From positions 1 through 64,000 of the forward strand of contig DJHM01000015.1 in NCBI GenBank assembly GCA_002433075.1: a DNA stretch of 64,000 nucleotides, read 5' to 3'. A model generated the notes under the pieces. It had not been told where the DNA came from. It did no database searches and saw only the letters and a list, made by a program, of their open reading frames with translations. This document shows positions 45,082 to 54,313 of the stretch, one piece after another. A program made the translations under genes and the position numbers. Numbering within the stretch: position 1 is the first letter of the stretch; each line of letters opens with the position of its first letter. This stretch comes from Latescibacteria bacterium UBA6620. Lineage in GTDB: Bacteria > Latescibacterota > UBA2968.

Positions 45082-46034
45082 TGGCTCAGACTGGGGACGA
45101 ACCCTCCTTTCGCCGCGCCACCCTGGGCGCGTTCCTCATTTTCTACGCGATGTTGTGTTTCGGGTCTCTTCCCCTGCTCCTGAAGGTCCTGATTGTCGAA
45201 ATCGATCCGATCACCCTCACCTGGTATCGATTCGTCTTTGCCGGTCTGAGTATCGCCATCGTGAGCGGGTTCGACGGCGTGCGTTGCTTCAAAGCAGCCG
45301 TAGGCAACCCTTCCATTCGATGGATTCTCCTCGGCGCCGGTCTGGGCCTCTCTGCGAACTACACCCTCTATATGAGCGGTCTCGGTTACCTCACACCGGG
45401 TACCGCGCAGATCGTCCTTCAGCTCTCACCCTTCTTCGTGATCTTCGGCGGCGTCTTTCTCTACCGCGAAATTTTCACCCGTCGGCAGTGGCTGGGTGTC
45501 CTTCTCCTCGTCATCGGCTGTGGATTGTTCTTCAACGAACGACTCGATCAATTTCGATCGTTGTCTTCCGCCTTCGCGACGGGAGCCGGATTGATCGTCC
45601 TGGCGGCCGTTGCGTGGGCGATTTTCGTGCTGCTGCAGAAAAGGCTGGTCCAAACCATAGACGCGCGCACCACGATGATCGGCTGCTATGCCACGGGCGC
45701 CATCGTCTTCGCAGCAGTGGTCGACCACGGCAAAATCTGGCAGCTGGATGCGAGGATGGCCGCCATCCTCGTCTTCTGTATCGCCGTTACAGCTACCTCC
45801 TATCTCGCATTCACTTCCTCTCTCCGCCACCTCAAGGCAGCCACCGCCGGCATCGCCATGGCGAACATCCCCCTCGTTACGTTGGCTGGTTCGTTGGCCA
45901 TCGGGCCCTACGTCGACCGCTTGCCGCCCGAGAATCTCAACACCCTCGCCCTAATCGGTGCGGGCATCGTCGTCATCGGCTCGATTCTGGGTGCCCTTCC
46001 TTCCAAAACAGAACCCAGCCAGACACCGGTCTGA
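45081..46034 (+). CDS. EamA/DMT-family transporter
   Basis: A 317-residue membrane protein with ten hydrophobic segments in two five-helix halves, the EamA (RhaT/YdcZ-like) architecture. KVLIVEIDPITLTWYRFVFAG and GLGYLTPGTAQIVLQLSPFFVIFGGVFLYREIF match the first repeat; ATAGIAMANIPLVTLAGSLAI the second. Likely exports or imports a small metabolite. ATG at 45081 shares a base with the sulfatase stop, so it is translated from the same mRNA. Confidence 0.88.
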   Translation: MAQTGDEPSFRRATLGAFLIFYAMLCFGSLPLLLKVLIVEIDPITLTWYRFVFAGLSIAIVSGFDGVRCFKAAVGNPSIRWILLGAGLGLSANYTLYMSGLGYLTPGTAQIVLQLSPFFVIFGGVFLYREIFTRRQWLGVLLLVIGCGLFFNERLDQFRSLSSAFATGAGLIVLAAVAWAIFVLLQKRLVQTIDARTTMIGCYATGAIVFAAVVDHGKIWQLDARMAAILVFCIAVTATSYLAFTSSLRHLKAATAGIAMANIPLVTLAGSLAIGPYVDRLPPENLNTLALIGAGIVVIGSILGALPSKTEPSQTPV

Positions 46035-46091
46035 CGGGGCACCAGAATTTCTTCGATTAAAACAGAGACAGCTACGTCTCGAGCAATCGAA

Positions 46092-46731
46092 CTACCGCAG
46101 CACGAACTGAATGGGCATCGCCATCCAAACCGACACCGGCTTGTCATTCTGGAGCGCCGGTGTAAAGACATACTGACGAAAAACCTCGAGGGCAGATGCC
46201 CGGAACATTTCCTTGCCCCTCATCACGACCGCATCGCGGACTTTCCCGTCGGGGCCGATCAACACCTTCACGAGCACTTTGTCTTCGATTCCTGCCTTGA
46301 TCGCGAGTGACAGATACTCGGGCTGCACTTGGTGCGTGATCTTCGGTTCGACCTGTACGGTCCACAGTTCGACTGGTTCTTCGTCAAGCACGTCGTCGAC
46401 CACCGGGGGGGGGAGGAGGGGGCCGCTGAAGCTGTCGTGTCTCAGGAATGTCATCTATCTGAATCACGATCTGTTCCCTTCGCTCCCGAACCTCCGGAGC
46501 TTCCAGACCGGGCAGCCCATAGAACGCCAGCACGGTCAGCGCGAAAACGCCGACTCCGCTTCGAACCATCCCCGCGGCATAGTTCAGATTGGCGTCAGGA
46601 TTCCTGACGCGGTTTTTGACCCTCACGCCCGTCCGCCGTTCTGACAACAAATGGGCAAACCGTTCGCGATCCGCTCGTGCCTGATCGAGTACCGTCAGGA
46701 GGGATGAAAATCGTCTCAGCAACAGGTTCAT
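46092..46731 (-). pseudogene. TonB family protein, frameshifted at a nine-C run
   Basis: The first part (from ATG 46731) has a cytoplasmic N-terminus, one membrane helix (SGVGVFALTVLAFYGLPG) and a linker ending in PPPPPP. The match continues in another frame with PPVVDDVLDEEPVELWTVQVEPKITHQVQPEYLSLAIKAGIEDKVLVKVLIGPDGKV, the TonB C-terminal domain, to the end at 46092. The break is in a run of nine C (minus strand) inside the proline codons near 46395-46403; eight C would restore the frame. Energises outer-membrane uptake. Sequence error or slipped-strand phase variation are both possible. Confidence 0.8.
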
Positions 46732-46853
46732 CGTCTTTCCGTCTCGCGGGGTTACGTCACTCCCCGAGGTCCCCACTCAGCAGATTGGACATTGGAAGAC
46801 CCACCGCGTGCTGTCGTATATTAGGCACCTCACAGCACTCACAGGAGGCAGGA

Positions 46854-47978
46854 TTGAATTCCCTCAAACGACGCTCTTTTCTACGCAAGGCGACAACTGC
46901 CGCCGCGGGAGTAGCCGCCGGCACGGCCGCCTTTACGTCCTGCGCGAGATCGGACGAGCAAGGCGCTCCCTCCGTCAGATCCACCAGGACGTACAAATGG
47001 AAAATGGTCACCACCTGGCCGCCACATTTTCCCGTGCTCGGCGTCGGCGCCGACCACCTCGCGGCCTGGATCGAAGAAATGTCGGAAGGCAGGATCCAGA
47101 TCCAGGTCTACGGGGGCGGAGAACTGATTCCGCCCCTCGAGGGATTTGACGCCGTCAGTCAGGGCGTCGCCGAGATGGGCCACGGAGCCGCTTACTATTG
47201 GGCGGGCAAAGCTCCGGCCACCCAGTTCTTTGCCGCCGTTCCGTTCGGAATGAACGCCCAGCAGATGAACGCGTGGATCTACGCCGGTGGGGGCCAGGCC
47301 CTTTGGGATGAGCTCTACGCTCCGTTCAACCTGGTCCCGATGCCCGTAGGAAACACAGGCGTTCAGATGGGCGGGTGGTTCAACCGTGAAATCAACAGCA
47401 TCGACGATCTCCAGGGTCTCAAGATGAGAATGCCCGGCCTGGGCGGCAAGGTCATCGCCAAGGCGGGCGGCTCGGCCATCCTCTCCGCCGGCGGCGAGAT
47501 CTACACCAATCTCGAGCGCGGCGTCATCGACGCCACCGAGTGGATCGGGCCCTACCACGACCAGCTCATGGGCTTCCACAAAGCGGCCAAGTATTACTAC
47601 TACCCTGGCTGGCACGAACCGGGCACAGTGCTCGAACTCATCGTCAACAAGAGCGCGTTCGAGTCGCTCACCCCCGACCTGCAGGCCATCGTTCGCACCG
47701 CGGCGGCGCGTTCCAACCTGTGGATGGCGTCGGAGCTAGAATCCCAAAACAACGCCGCCCTCAAGGAACTCGTGGCCCAACACAACGTCCAGCTTCGCGC
47801 TTTCCCCGATGAAGTTCTGGATCGACTTCGTGGCTATGCCGACGAAGTCGTGGACGAAATCGTCAGCGTCGACCCGATGAGCAAGAAGGTCTTCTCGTCC
47901 TTCGACGCCTTCCGAAAAGACGTCGGCGAGTGGGCGAACCTGTCGGAGAAGATGTACTATGCTAAACTCTCCAGCTGA
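46854..47978 (+). CDS. TRAP transporter substrate-binding protein (DctP family)
   Basis: A 374-residue extracytoplasmic solute receptor. Start is TTG at 46854 with AGGAGG 6 bases ahead. It has a Tat signal (RRSFLRK, then a hydrophobic stretch) with a following FTSC lipobox, so it may be a Tat lipoprotein. VTTWPPHFPVLGVGADHLAAWIEEMSEGRIQIQVYGGGELIP, MGHGAAYYWAGK and RMPGLGGKVIAKAGGSAI are DctP/TakP-type signatures, often for alpha-keto or carboxylic acids. It is convergent with, not next to, its likely partners dctMQ (downstream, opposite strand). Confidence 0.9.
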   Translation: MNSLKRRSFLRKATTAAAGVAAGTAAFTSCARSDEQGAPSVRSTRTYKWKMVTTWPPHFPVLGVGADHLAAWIEEMSEGRIQIQVYGGGELIPPLEGFDAVSQGVAEMGHGAAYYWAGKAPATQFFAAVPFGMNAQQMNAWIYAGGGQALWDELYAPFNLVPMPVGNTGVQMGGWFNREINSIDDLQGLKMRMPGLGGKVIAKAGGSAILSAGGEIYTNLERGVIDATEWIGPYHDQLMGFHKAAKYYYYPGWHEPGTVLELIVNKSAFESLTPDLQAIVRTAAARSNLWMASELESQNNAALKELVAQHNVQLRAFPDEVLDRLRGYADEVVDEIVSVDPMSKKVFSSFDAFRKDVGEWANLSEKMYYAKLSS

Positions 47979-48000
47979 ACTTCGAGTTTCATAAAACAAG

Positions 48001-48036
48001 GCGGCCGACTCGAGAATTTTCGAATCGGCCGCTTTT
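48001..48036. terminator. Bidirectional terminator between TRAP genes
   Basis: GCGGCCGACTCGAG (48001-48014), a short AATT loop, then TTCGAATCGGCCGC (48019-48032), 12 of 14 pairs, with AAAACAAG before and TTTTCTGTT after, so it can stop both the substrate-binding gene and the convergent permease operon. Confidence 0.8.
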
Positions 48037-48246
48037 CTGTTCCACCAGTGGCCTTCGCGGCCGGGAGGCCGCCCTGGCGCGCCGTAGCCTCGCAGGGGCG
48101 AAGGCGGCACCTACCCTTGTAAGTACCCTCGATGAAGAGCAAGCCGCCTTTCGTCTACCGTCCACGGTCAACCGTCTACCGTTTCCCACATCTTCCCCCA
48201 AGGGTTCGCGGCTTGGAAGCCGCTCCTACCGGAGAACTCCGTCTAT
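48037..48246. repeat. REP-like intergenic sequence
   Basis: About 210 bases without a gene. Contains CTTCGCGGCCGGGAGGCCGC (about 48054) and TTCGCGGCTTGGAAGCCGC (about 48206), which are GCGGC...GCCGC hairpins of the type seen as REP elements, and two copies of a CGTCTACCGT motif near 48151-48181. Confidence 0.5.
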
Positions 48247-49569
48247 CTATGGTGTCGCAAGCCACTCCGGGAACCACGTTGCCATCTCCGGGAAGGCGAT
48301 AACCAGTCCCAGACCGATCAGTTGGATGATGATGAACGGAACGATCCCTCGGTAGATGTGTCCCGTTTCAACCCCCTCCGGGGCAACTCCCTTCAGATAG
48401 AACAGACTGAATCCAAACGGCGGCGTCAGAAACGACGTCTGGAGGTTCATCGCGATCAGAATGCCGATCCACAACAGATTGACGCCCAGTGTTTCGAAGA
48501 TCGGCGCCACCACCGGGACGATGATGAACGTGATTTCGATAAAGTCGATGAAGAAGCCGGCGATGAAGATGATCACCATCACCAGCGCGAGGAACGCGTT
48601 CGGGCCCATCTCCGCATCCAGAATCAGCTGTGTCAGGTAGGCGTCACCCTGCATCCCACGAAAGACCAGGCCGAAAGACGTCGCTCCGACCAGAATGAAA
48701 AACACCATACACGTCAGATGCGTGGTCTCCGACATCACCGCACGAAGCGTGTCGAGTGAGAACTTGCTCTGCCCGATCGTCAACAGCGTCGCCCCCAGCG
48801 CACCCACTGCGGCCGCTTCCGTAGGAGATGCGACTCCCGCGAAGATCGACCCCAGCACCGCCAGAATCAGCACGAAGGGCAGCACGAAAGCCTGGAGGAC
48901 CCTCTTCACCATCCCCTCGGCTCGAAACTCGGCCAGATCCTCGGCCGGCATCGCGGGTGCCAGATCTGGACGCATGAGAGCCAGGGCGATCAGCCACACC
49001 AGGTAGAGCCCCACGAGGATGAACCCCGGCAGAACCGCTCCCATAAACATATCCCCGATCGACACGTTCAGAATGCTGCCCAGCAAGACCAGAACGATGC
49101 TCGGTGGAATGATCTGTCCCAGTGTGCCCGAGGCCGCCACTGTTCCCGTCGCCACCGTCGGTGCGTAACCGCGGCGCATCATTGTCGGTAGACTCAACAG
49201 CCCCATCGTCACGACCGTCGCTCCCACAATCCCTGTCGACGCCCCCAGCATCGCCCCCACGACCACGATCGAAATCGCCAGCCCACCCCTCAAGCGCCCG
49301 AAGAGCAAGGCCATCGTCTCCAGCAGTTCCTCCGCCAGTCCGGACTTCTCGAGCATCACGCCCATATACACGAATAGCGGTACCGCGATCAGCACGTAAT
49401 TCGTCATCACGCCCCACACCCTCAGGGGCAGCAGGTTGAAGAAGTCGAACCCGAACGTCATCACACCCATCAGCACCGACACCCCACCCAGCGTGAACGC
49501 CACGGGAAAACCGAACAGCATCAACACGAACAGAACCAGGAACAGCAGCAGGGGCATCGATTCGATCAT
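48247..49569 (-). CDS. dctM: TRAP transporter large permease subunit (DctM family)
   Basis: A 440-residue membrane protein with about 12 helices. IVVVGAMLGASTGIVGATVVTMGLLSLPTMMRRGY and GTVAASGTLGQIIPPSIVLVLLG are the DctM hallmarks, and FIEITFIIVPVVAPIFETLGVNLLWIGILIAMNLQTSFLTPPFGFSLFY closes the conserved second half. ATG at 49569 overlaps the stop of the small-subunit gene by 4 bases. Works with DctQ and a DctP protein in Na+- or H+-coupled uptake. Confidence 0.93.
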   Translation of the reverse strand: MIESMPLLLFLVLFVLMLFGFPVAFTLGGVSVLMGVMTFGFDFFNLLPLRVWGVMTNYVLIAVPLFVYMGVMLEKSGLAEELLETMALLFGRLRGGLAISIVVVGAMLGASTGIVGATVVTMGLLSLPTMMRRGYAPTVATGTVAASGTLGQIIPPSIVLVLLGSILNVSIGDMFMGAVLPGFILVGLYLVWLIALALMRPDLAPAMPAEDLAEFRAEGMVKRVLQAFVLPFVLILAVLGSIFAGVASPTEAAAVGALGATLLTIGQSKFSLDTLRAVMSETTHLTCMVFFILVGATSFGLVFRGMQGDAYLTQLILDAEMGPNAFLALVMVIIFIAGFFIDFIEITFIIVPVVAPIFETLGVNLLWIGILIAMNLQTSFLTPPFGFSLFYLKGVAPEGVETGHIYRGIVPFIIIQLIGLGLVIAFPEMATWFPEWLATP

Positions 49570-50105
49570 CGCTCGGCGCCCTCCTCGTCGATCCAGCCCA
49601 TCACCGTCGCGAGCGAGGTGAACGCCAAAGAGATCCCCTGGAGCAGAACAAGCAGGAATCCTACCGGGATCATCGCCTTCAAAAGGAATCGGAACGGAAG
49701 GCCCCCGGGATCCGGCGACGTTTCCATAAACGTGAAGGAGGCCTTCACAAACGTCTGCGCGCCCCAGACCCCGATCAGACAGAACGGAACGAGGAAAAGG
49801 ATGCTCCCCGCCAGATTGACGATCGCCTTCGTCCGGGGCGAGAATCGGCTGTAGAACACATCCACCCGAACGTGCCGATCGTGCTTGAGCGTGTAGGCTG
49901 CGCCCAGGAGGAAAATCAACGCAAAGAGATGCCATTCCATCTCCTGCACCGCAACATAGCTCTGCTTCAGCAGGTAGCGGGTGAACACGTCATAACAGAC
50001 GACGGCCACCAGAACCGTCGTCAGCCAGGAGACACCGCGCCCAACGTTTTCGCTCAACCCATCCGCGAACCGGACATACGTGCATCCTAGTTTTCGAACC
50101 GTCAT
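49566..50105 (-). CDS. dctQ: TRAP transporter small permease subunit (DctQ family)
   Basis: A 179-residue, four-helix membrane protein. WLTTVLVAVVCYDVFTRYLLKQSYVAVQEMEWHLFALIFLLGAAYTLKHDRHVRVDVFY is the DctQ signature (including R and DV in the second loop). ATG 50105 is chosen at the family boundary; the frame is open further upstream but has no match there. Translationally coupled to dctM. Confidence 0.92.
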   Translation of the reverse strand: MTVRKLGCTYVRFADGLSENVGRGVSWLTTVLVAVVCYDVFTRYLLKQSYVAVQEMEWHLFALIFLLGAAYTLKHDRHVRVDVFYSRFSPRTKAIVNLAGSILFLVPFCLIGVWGAQTFVKASFTFMETSPDPGGLPFRFLLKAMIPVGFLLVLLQGISLAFTSLATVMGWIDEEGAER

Positions 50106-50324
50106 CTGGTACTCACACGGGAAAGGACGATTACCGGATCCGCCGGCAACCTCTGATGCATCGCTGTCGTCACACGGGCAGAGAATTTCTTGCTGCACCC
50201 CGCCGGATCATCGAACATTTTGACGGTGAGTCTGTACTGTCGCAGATCTCGGGAGCGATGCGCGGACTCCTATTCTAAGGCACACTCCACCTGACAACCA
50301 GTTGAACTTGGAGATTTCGGCCGT
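50106..50324. other. Divergent promoter region of dctQM and the PBP1A operon
   Basis: 219 bases between dctQ (minus) and a membrane-anchored protein gene (plus). No operator, terminator or gene could be recognised in it. Confidence 0.3.
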
Positions 50325-51134
50325 TTGAACCCCCAGGATACACAAATGAAGCCCGGAGGAACGACGCGCCGAAGTGTGTGGCTCTGGCTGTGTGCGGCCG
50401 GGGGATTGCCATTCATCGGAGTCGCCCTGGTCGTCATCGAGTTTCAGACCAACCGGGTTGCCGAACGCGTCGGGGACTACCTCGTCCGAACGAACGCGAC
50501 TCGCAACACGACCAGCTCCGTATGGTCCCGTCTGACTTCGGAGAATCTGGCGCGTGATGTGATTCGCATCGATGACCTGCCCCCCACGACCGAGGGCCTT
50601 CCCGATGCTGTGTCCCGGGGGACCTACACCCTCGAGCGCATTCCTACATCGGGACTACCGACCTTCCTCGCCATCGACTATCGGCCCGTCGACCCCGGCA
50701 TTGCTCGCAGCACGCGTGTCCTGATCGACGCCCATCGCGTCTTCTCCATCGGCCGGCGGCTCCTCTCAGACGCCCGTCTCCAGGTAAGTGTCTCCGAGAC
50801 CAACATCGCCCAAGAAGTCGATCGAACGATCGAGCAGGCGGGAGGCCTGTCCGCCTCGACCGAAGACCAGGAGCCGATCGACTCCCTCCGGGCCGACATC
50901 GTGCGCACGGTTTCCGAAGTCATCCGCGAACAGCGCCGACAGGCCGAATCGAACCGGGTCCGAACCGCCTACTCCGCCGGTCACGTGAATCAGATCTTTC
51001 TGAACCAGGTCGTCGGCGGCTACCGGGGTGAGCTCTTCGAGGAGGACCGCGCCACCCCGACGACCTTCACGATCGAGACGAGGCTCGTAGCCGACCTCCT
51101 CGCCATTCCCTTCGACACGGAGGACGAAGAATGA
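50325..51134 (+). CDS. Membrane-anchored hypothetical protein upstream of PBP1A
   Basis: A 269-residue protein with one N-terminal membrane helix (SVWLWLCAAGGLPFIGVALVVI) and a soluble periplasmic part rich in charged and polar residues, mostly helical after residue 150 (EVDRTIEQAGG, REQRRQAESNRVR). No family recognised. TTG at 50325 is the listed start; ATG at 50346 is also possible. The stop overlaps the PBP1A start (ATGA), so it may be a partner or regulator of that enzyme. Confidence 0.75.
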   Translation: MNPQDTQMKPGGTTRRSVWLWLCAAGGLPFIGVALVVIEFQTNRVAERVGDYLVRTNATRNTTSSVWSRLTSENLARDVIRIDDLPPTTEGLPDAVSRGTYTLERIPTSGLPTFLAIDYRPVDPGIARSTRVLIDAHRVFSIGRRLLSDARLQVSVSETNIAQEVDRTIEQAGGLSASTEDQEPIDSLRADIVRTVSEVIREQRRQAESNRVRTAYSAGHVNQIFLNQVVGGYRGELFEEDRATPTTFTIETRLVADLLAIPFDTEDEE

Positions 51135-53218
51135 GGCGGCGGCGCCACCGTGCGGTCCTCCTCGTCGGGCTGTGGATCCTCGACCTTGCCGTCATCGGTC
51201 TTCTGGGCGTCTACTACGTCACCGCCGTCCTGCTGCCCCGGGTCCCCGACGGGCTCGACGCCCTCGGCCGGCAGGCCGGCGCCAACATCTACGCGGCCGA
51301 CGGAACGTTGATCTACACGATCAATCGTACAATCGCCCACGTCCGACTGGAGGAGGTGTCACCCGCTTTTCTGAACGCTGTCATCGCAACCGAGGACGCC
51401 GACTTTTACCACCATCGCGGTATCAGTCTGAAGGCCATCGCCGGCGCTTTCGTAAACAACGTGACCACCTGGCGACGCAACCGGGGTGGGAGCACCCTCA
51501 CGCAGCAGATCGTCAAGAACCTGTTTCTGTCACGGGAAAAGACCTACACCCGCAAGCTCAAGGAAGTGCTTCTGGCGGTACAGCTTGAAGCCATGTTCGA
51601 GCGTACCTATGGAGAGGACTACAAGGACCGTCTTCTCGAACTTTACATCAACGGCAGCTTCTACGGCACCAACGCCTACGGCGTCGAAGATGCCGCACGC
51701 GTGTATTTCGACCGGTCCGCCCGAGACCTGTCACTCCTGCAGGCGGCCACCCTCGCGGGCTTACCCAACGCACCGACCGCCCTGTCTCCCAGCCCGGGCG
51801 ATACCACCTCGATCACCGCCGCAACCCGCAGGGCGCATCACGTCCTCAACCGAATGGTCGCCGAAGGCCACATCACGAGCGGAGCGGCGGACAGCGCCCG
51901 AGCCGACGTCCTCCGACTGTCCACCCGCGACCGGCCTCGAAATCGAACGCCCTACTTCGTCGAAACGATCAAGTCGGAAGTCACACGACGATGGGGCCGC
52001 TCCGTCCTCAGCTTCGGCGCGCTCGACATCCACACCACCCTCGATCTGGATTTTCAGCGCGAGGCCGAAAAGGCCGTCGCGGACGGACTGATCGACCTGG
52101 ACAGACGTCTCGGCTTTTCGCCCTACACCGTCGCAGGCCGGGAGGATAGACCGGAATACGTCCAGGTGGCCCTGCTCTGTACGGATCAATCGAACGGCCA
52201 CGTCAGAGCGATGGTGGGAGGCCGGGATATTTTCGTGAGCTATTACAATCGCGCGACCGATGCCAGGCGACAGCCGGGATCGAGTTTCAAGCCCATCGTC
52301 TATCTCAGCGCCTTCGAGTCCGGCGCGATCACACCTCTTTCCCTCTTCATCGACGAACCCCGGACCTACACCGTCAACCGTCGTCCGTGGACGCCCAAGA
52401 ATTTCCAGGACAGCTATCTCGGCCTCACGACTGCTGCCTGGGCGCTCATCCGGTCGGCCAACGCCACGGCTGTACAGGTTCTCCACCTCGTCGGTCCGCA
52501 GGCCGTCGTCTCAACGGGCGAGCGTCTGGGTATCCGTTCTCCACTTGCCCCGGTACCCAGCATCGCGCTCGGGTCGATCGAAGTATCGATGCTCGACATG
52601 GTCACCGCGTACGGAACGATCGCCAACTACGGGCTCCGCGTGACGCCAACTTTCATCTCTCGAATCGTCGACCGCAATACCGACACCGAACTGTTTCGCC
52701 ATCGACCCTCCCGGGTCCCTACCGTCGATCCCACGCACGCCTACACGACGCTTCGCCTGCTCCAGAACGTCGTCGACCGCGGAACGGGATACGGCATCCG
52801 TCGTCTAGGCTATCGGGGAGCCGCAGCTGGCAAAACCGGCACGACGAACGACAACACTGATGCGTGGTTCACGGGATTCACGCCCGACCACGTCACCTCC
52901 GTCTGGATCGGTTTCGACAGCCGCAGAAACCGCCATCGTCTGATCGACGCGAGGACCCGCAGGCAGATCACGGGCGGCAGCGGCGCTGCACCCATCTGGG
53001 CCGCATTCATGAAGGCCGTCCATCCCGACCCGGCCGGATCTTTCGCGCCCCCAGCCGGCATGCACGAGCGCAGGATCGACCCGACCACAGGCCTGGATCC
53101 CGCCCTTCTCGACACCCTTTCCAAGGAAACCTTAACCGTATCCGTTCCCGATCGGACACCTCCCAACACAGTCGAGGATGTCGACAGCGTCACCGCGCTG
53201 ATCCAGGGAATCGAATAG
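51131..53218 (+). CDS. Penicillin-binding protein 1A-type transglycosylase/transpeptidase
   Basis: A 695-residue bifunctional peptidoglycan synthase. One N-terminal helix (LVGLWILDLAVIGLLGVYYV), then a GT51 glycosyltransferase domain with catalytic Glu88 in ATEDADFYHHRG, GGSTLTQQIVKN and the ELYIN(G) block, and a transpeptidase domain with SxxK at Ser384-Lys387 (PGSSFKP), the SxN-like RSANAT and KTGTTND near residue 560. Slightly short for class A enzymes. Coupled to the preceding membrane protein gene by an ATGA overlap. Confidence 0.94.
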   Translation: MRRRRHRAVLLVGLWILDLAVIGLLGVYYVTAVLLPRVPDGLDALGRQAGANIYAADGTLIYTINRTIAHVRLEEVSPAFLNAVIATEDADFYHHRGISLKAIAGAFVNNVTTWRRNRGGSTLTQQIVKNLFLSREKTYTRKLKEVLLAVQLEAMFERTYGEDYKDRLLELYINGSFYGTNAYGVEDAARVYFDRSARDLSLLQAATLAGLPNAPTALSPSPGDTTSITAATRRAHHVLNRMVAEGHITSGAADSARADVLRLSTRDRPRNRTPYFVETIKSEVTRRWGRSVLSFGALDIHTTLDLDFQREAEKAVADGLIDLDRRLGFSPYTVAGREDRPEYVQVALLCTDQSNGHVRAMVGGRDIFVSYYNRATDARRQPGSSFKPIVYLSAFESGAITPLSLFIDEPRTYTVNRRPWTPKNFQDSYLGLTTAAWALIRSANATAVQVLHLVGPQAVVSTGERLGIRSPLAPVPSIALGSIEVSMLDMVTAYGTIANYGLRVTPTFISRIVDRNTDTELFRHRPSRVPTVDPTHAYTTLRLLQNVVDRGTGYGIRRLGYRGAAAGKTGTTNDNTDAWFTGFTPDHVTSVWIGFDSRRNRHRLIDARTRRQITGGSGAAPIWAAFMKAVHPDPAGSFAPPAGMHERRIDPTTGLDPALLDTLSKETLTVSVPDRTPPNTVEDVDSVTALIQGIE

Positions 53219-53305
53219 TCCGGTTTACCGTGCACTGTCCGCCGTCCGGCGCTTGCCCTATCTTATGTGAAACCCGAACGATCCCCATTCTCAGGAGTAC
53301 GTCCA

Positions 53306-54256
53306 ATGTCGAACCCGAAGGTCGGCCTGGCCAGGCGCGAGTCCCGCCGCGACAATATCTATGGTGCGATGGACCTGGTTCGAGACGACATCGAACCGAG
53401 GATACGCGAGCAGGTGATGCTCAAACCCAATTTTCTGTCCAATAAAGCTCAACTCCCCTCGAGTCACGCCGATGCGATGCGTGGCGCGATCGATTTCCTG
53501 CTCTCCTGTCCTACGCCGCCAAAGGAGATCCTGATCGCCGAAGGTGGGAACGAAGACTATTCGGGGCAGAGCTTCGAAAACTTCAACTACCCCGCCCTCG
53601 TCGATGAATACGACATCCCCGTAGGCCTGATCGACCTGCATCAGGAAACCGAATGGGAGACCATTCCCATTTACCTCGCCGACCGTTCCGAGTATCTCGT
53701 GCACATGCCCAAAACGGTGCTCGATTGCCCGTGCACGATTTCGATGGCCATCGCCAAGACGCACGACGTCTGCTGCATCACTCTGGCGCTGAAAAACATG
53801 ATTATGGGGACGATTCGGAAGGAAGATCGTGTGAAGATGCACGGGTATCGCACGCACGACGAGCGAGAGTTACCGACGGAGGCGCAACGCCTGAACGTCA
53901 ACCTCATCCGTCTCGCGAGTCGTCTCACACCCAACATCGCCGTCATCGACGGCACCGTCGGCCTTCAGGGGAACGGCCCCGCCGGCGAAGACGGCGTCGA
54001 CCTCGGCGTCGCTGCGGCCGGGATCGATGTCTACGCCACCGACGCCGTCATGGCGAAGTGTATGGGATTCGAACCGATGACACTCGGTCTGCTCGCCTAC
54101 GCCAACGACCTCGATCTCGGCGTCGCCGATCTGGAGAAGATCGACGTCCTGGAGACGGGCATCTCGGACGTCGCCAGAAACTTCAAACCCCACGAGACGA
54201 ACGAGTTACAGCTCCAGTGGCAGGACGCTGACGCCGGTCGATACCTCAACGTGTAA
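53306..54256 (+). CDS. DUF362 domain-containing protein
   Basis: A 316-residue DUF362 protein. The family marks are VMLKPNFLSNKAQLPSSHADAMRGAIDFL, ILIAEGG, SMAIAKTHDVCCITLALKNMIMG and VIDGTVGLQGNGPAGEDGVDLG. DUF362 proteins are often iron-sulfur linked; only a few Cys are present here and no CxxC cluster is visible, so no ferredoxin domain. Role unknown. ATG 53306 follows CAGGAGTACGTCC, a plausible ribosome site, 88 bases after PBP1A. Confidence 0.8.
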   Translation: MSNPKVGLARRESRRDNIYGAMDLVRDDIEPRIREQVMLKPNFLSNKAQLPSSHADAMRGAIDFLLSCPTPPKEILIAEGGNEDYSGQSFENFNYPALVDEYDIPVGLIDLHQETEWETIPIYLADRSEYLVHMPKTVLDCPCTISMAIAKTHDVCCITLALKNMIMGTIRKEDRVKMHGYRTHDERELPTEAQRLNVNLIRLASRLTPNIAVIDGTVGLQGNGPAGEDGVDLGVAAAGIDVYATDAVMAKCMGFEPMTLGLLAYANDLDLGVADLEKIDVLETGISDVARNFKPHETNELQLQWQDADAGRYLNV

Positions 54257-54273
54257 CGAAGAGTGTTGCTCAC

Positions 54274-54305
54274 AATTCCCTAATACGGGAATTCCCTAGT
54301 ACGGC
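54274..54305. repeat. 16-base tandem repeat
   Basis: AATTCCCTAATACGGG is followed directly by AATTCCCTAGTACGGC, differing at two positions. The junction makes the palindrome GGGAATTCCC. Lies between the convergent DUF362 and SDR genes, 17 bases after the former. Confidence 0.6.
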
Positions 54306-54313
54306 AATAAATC

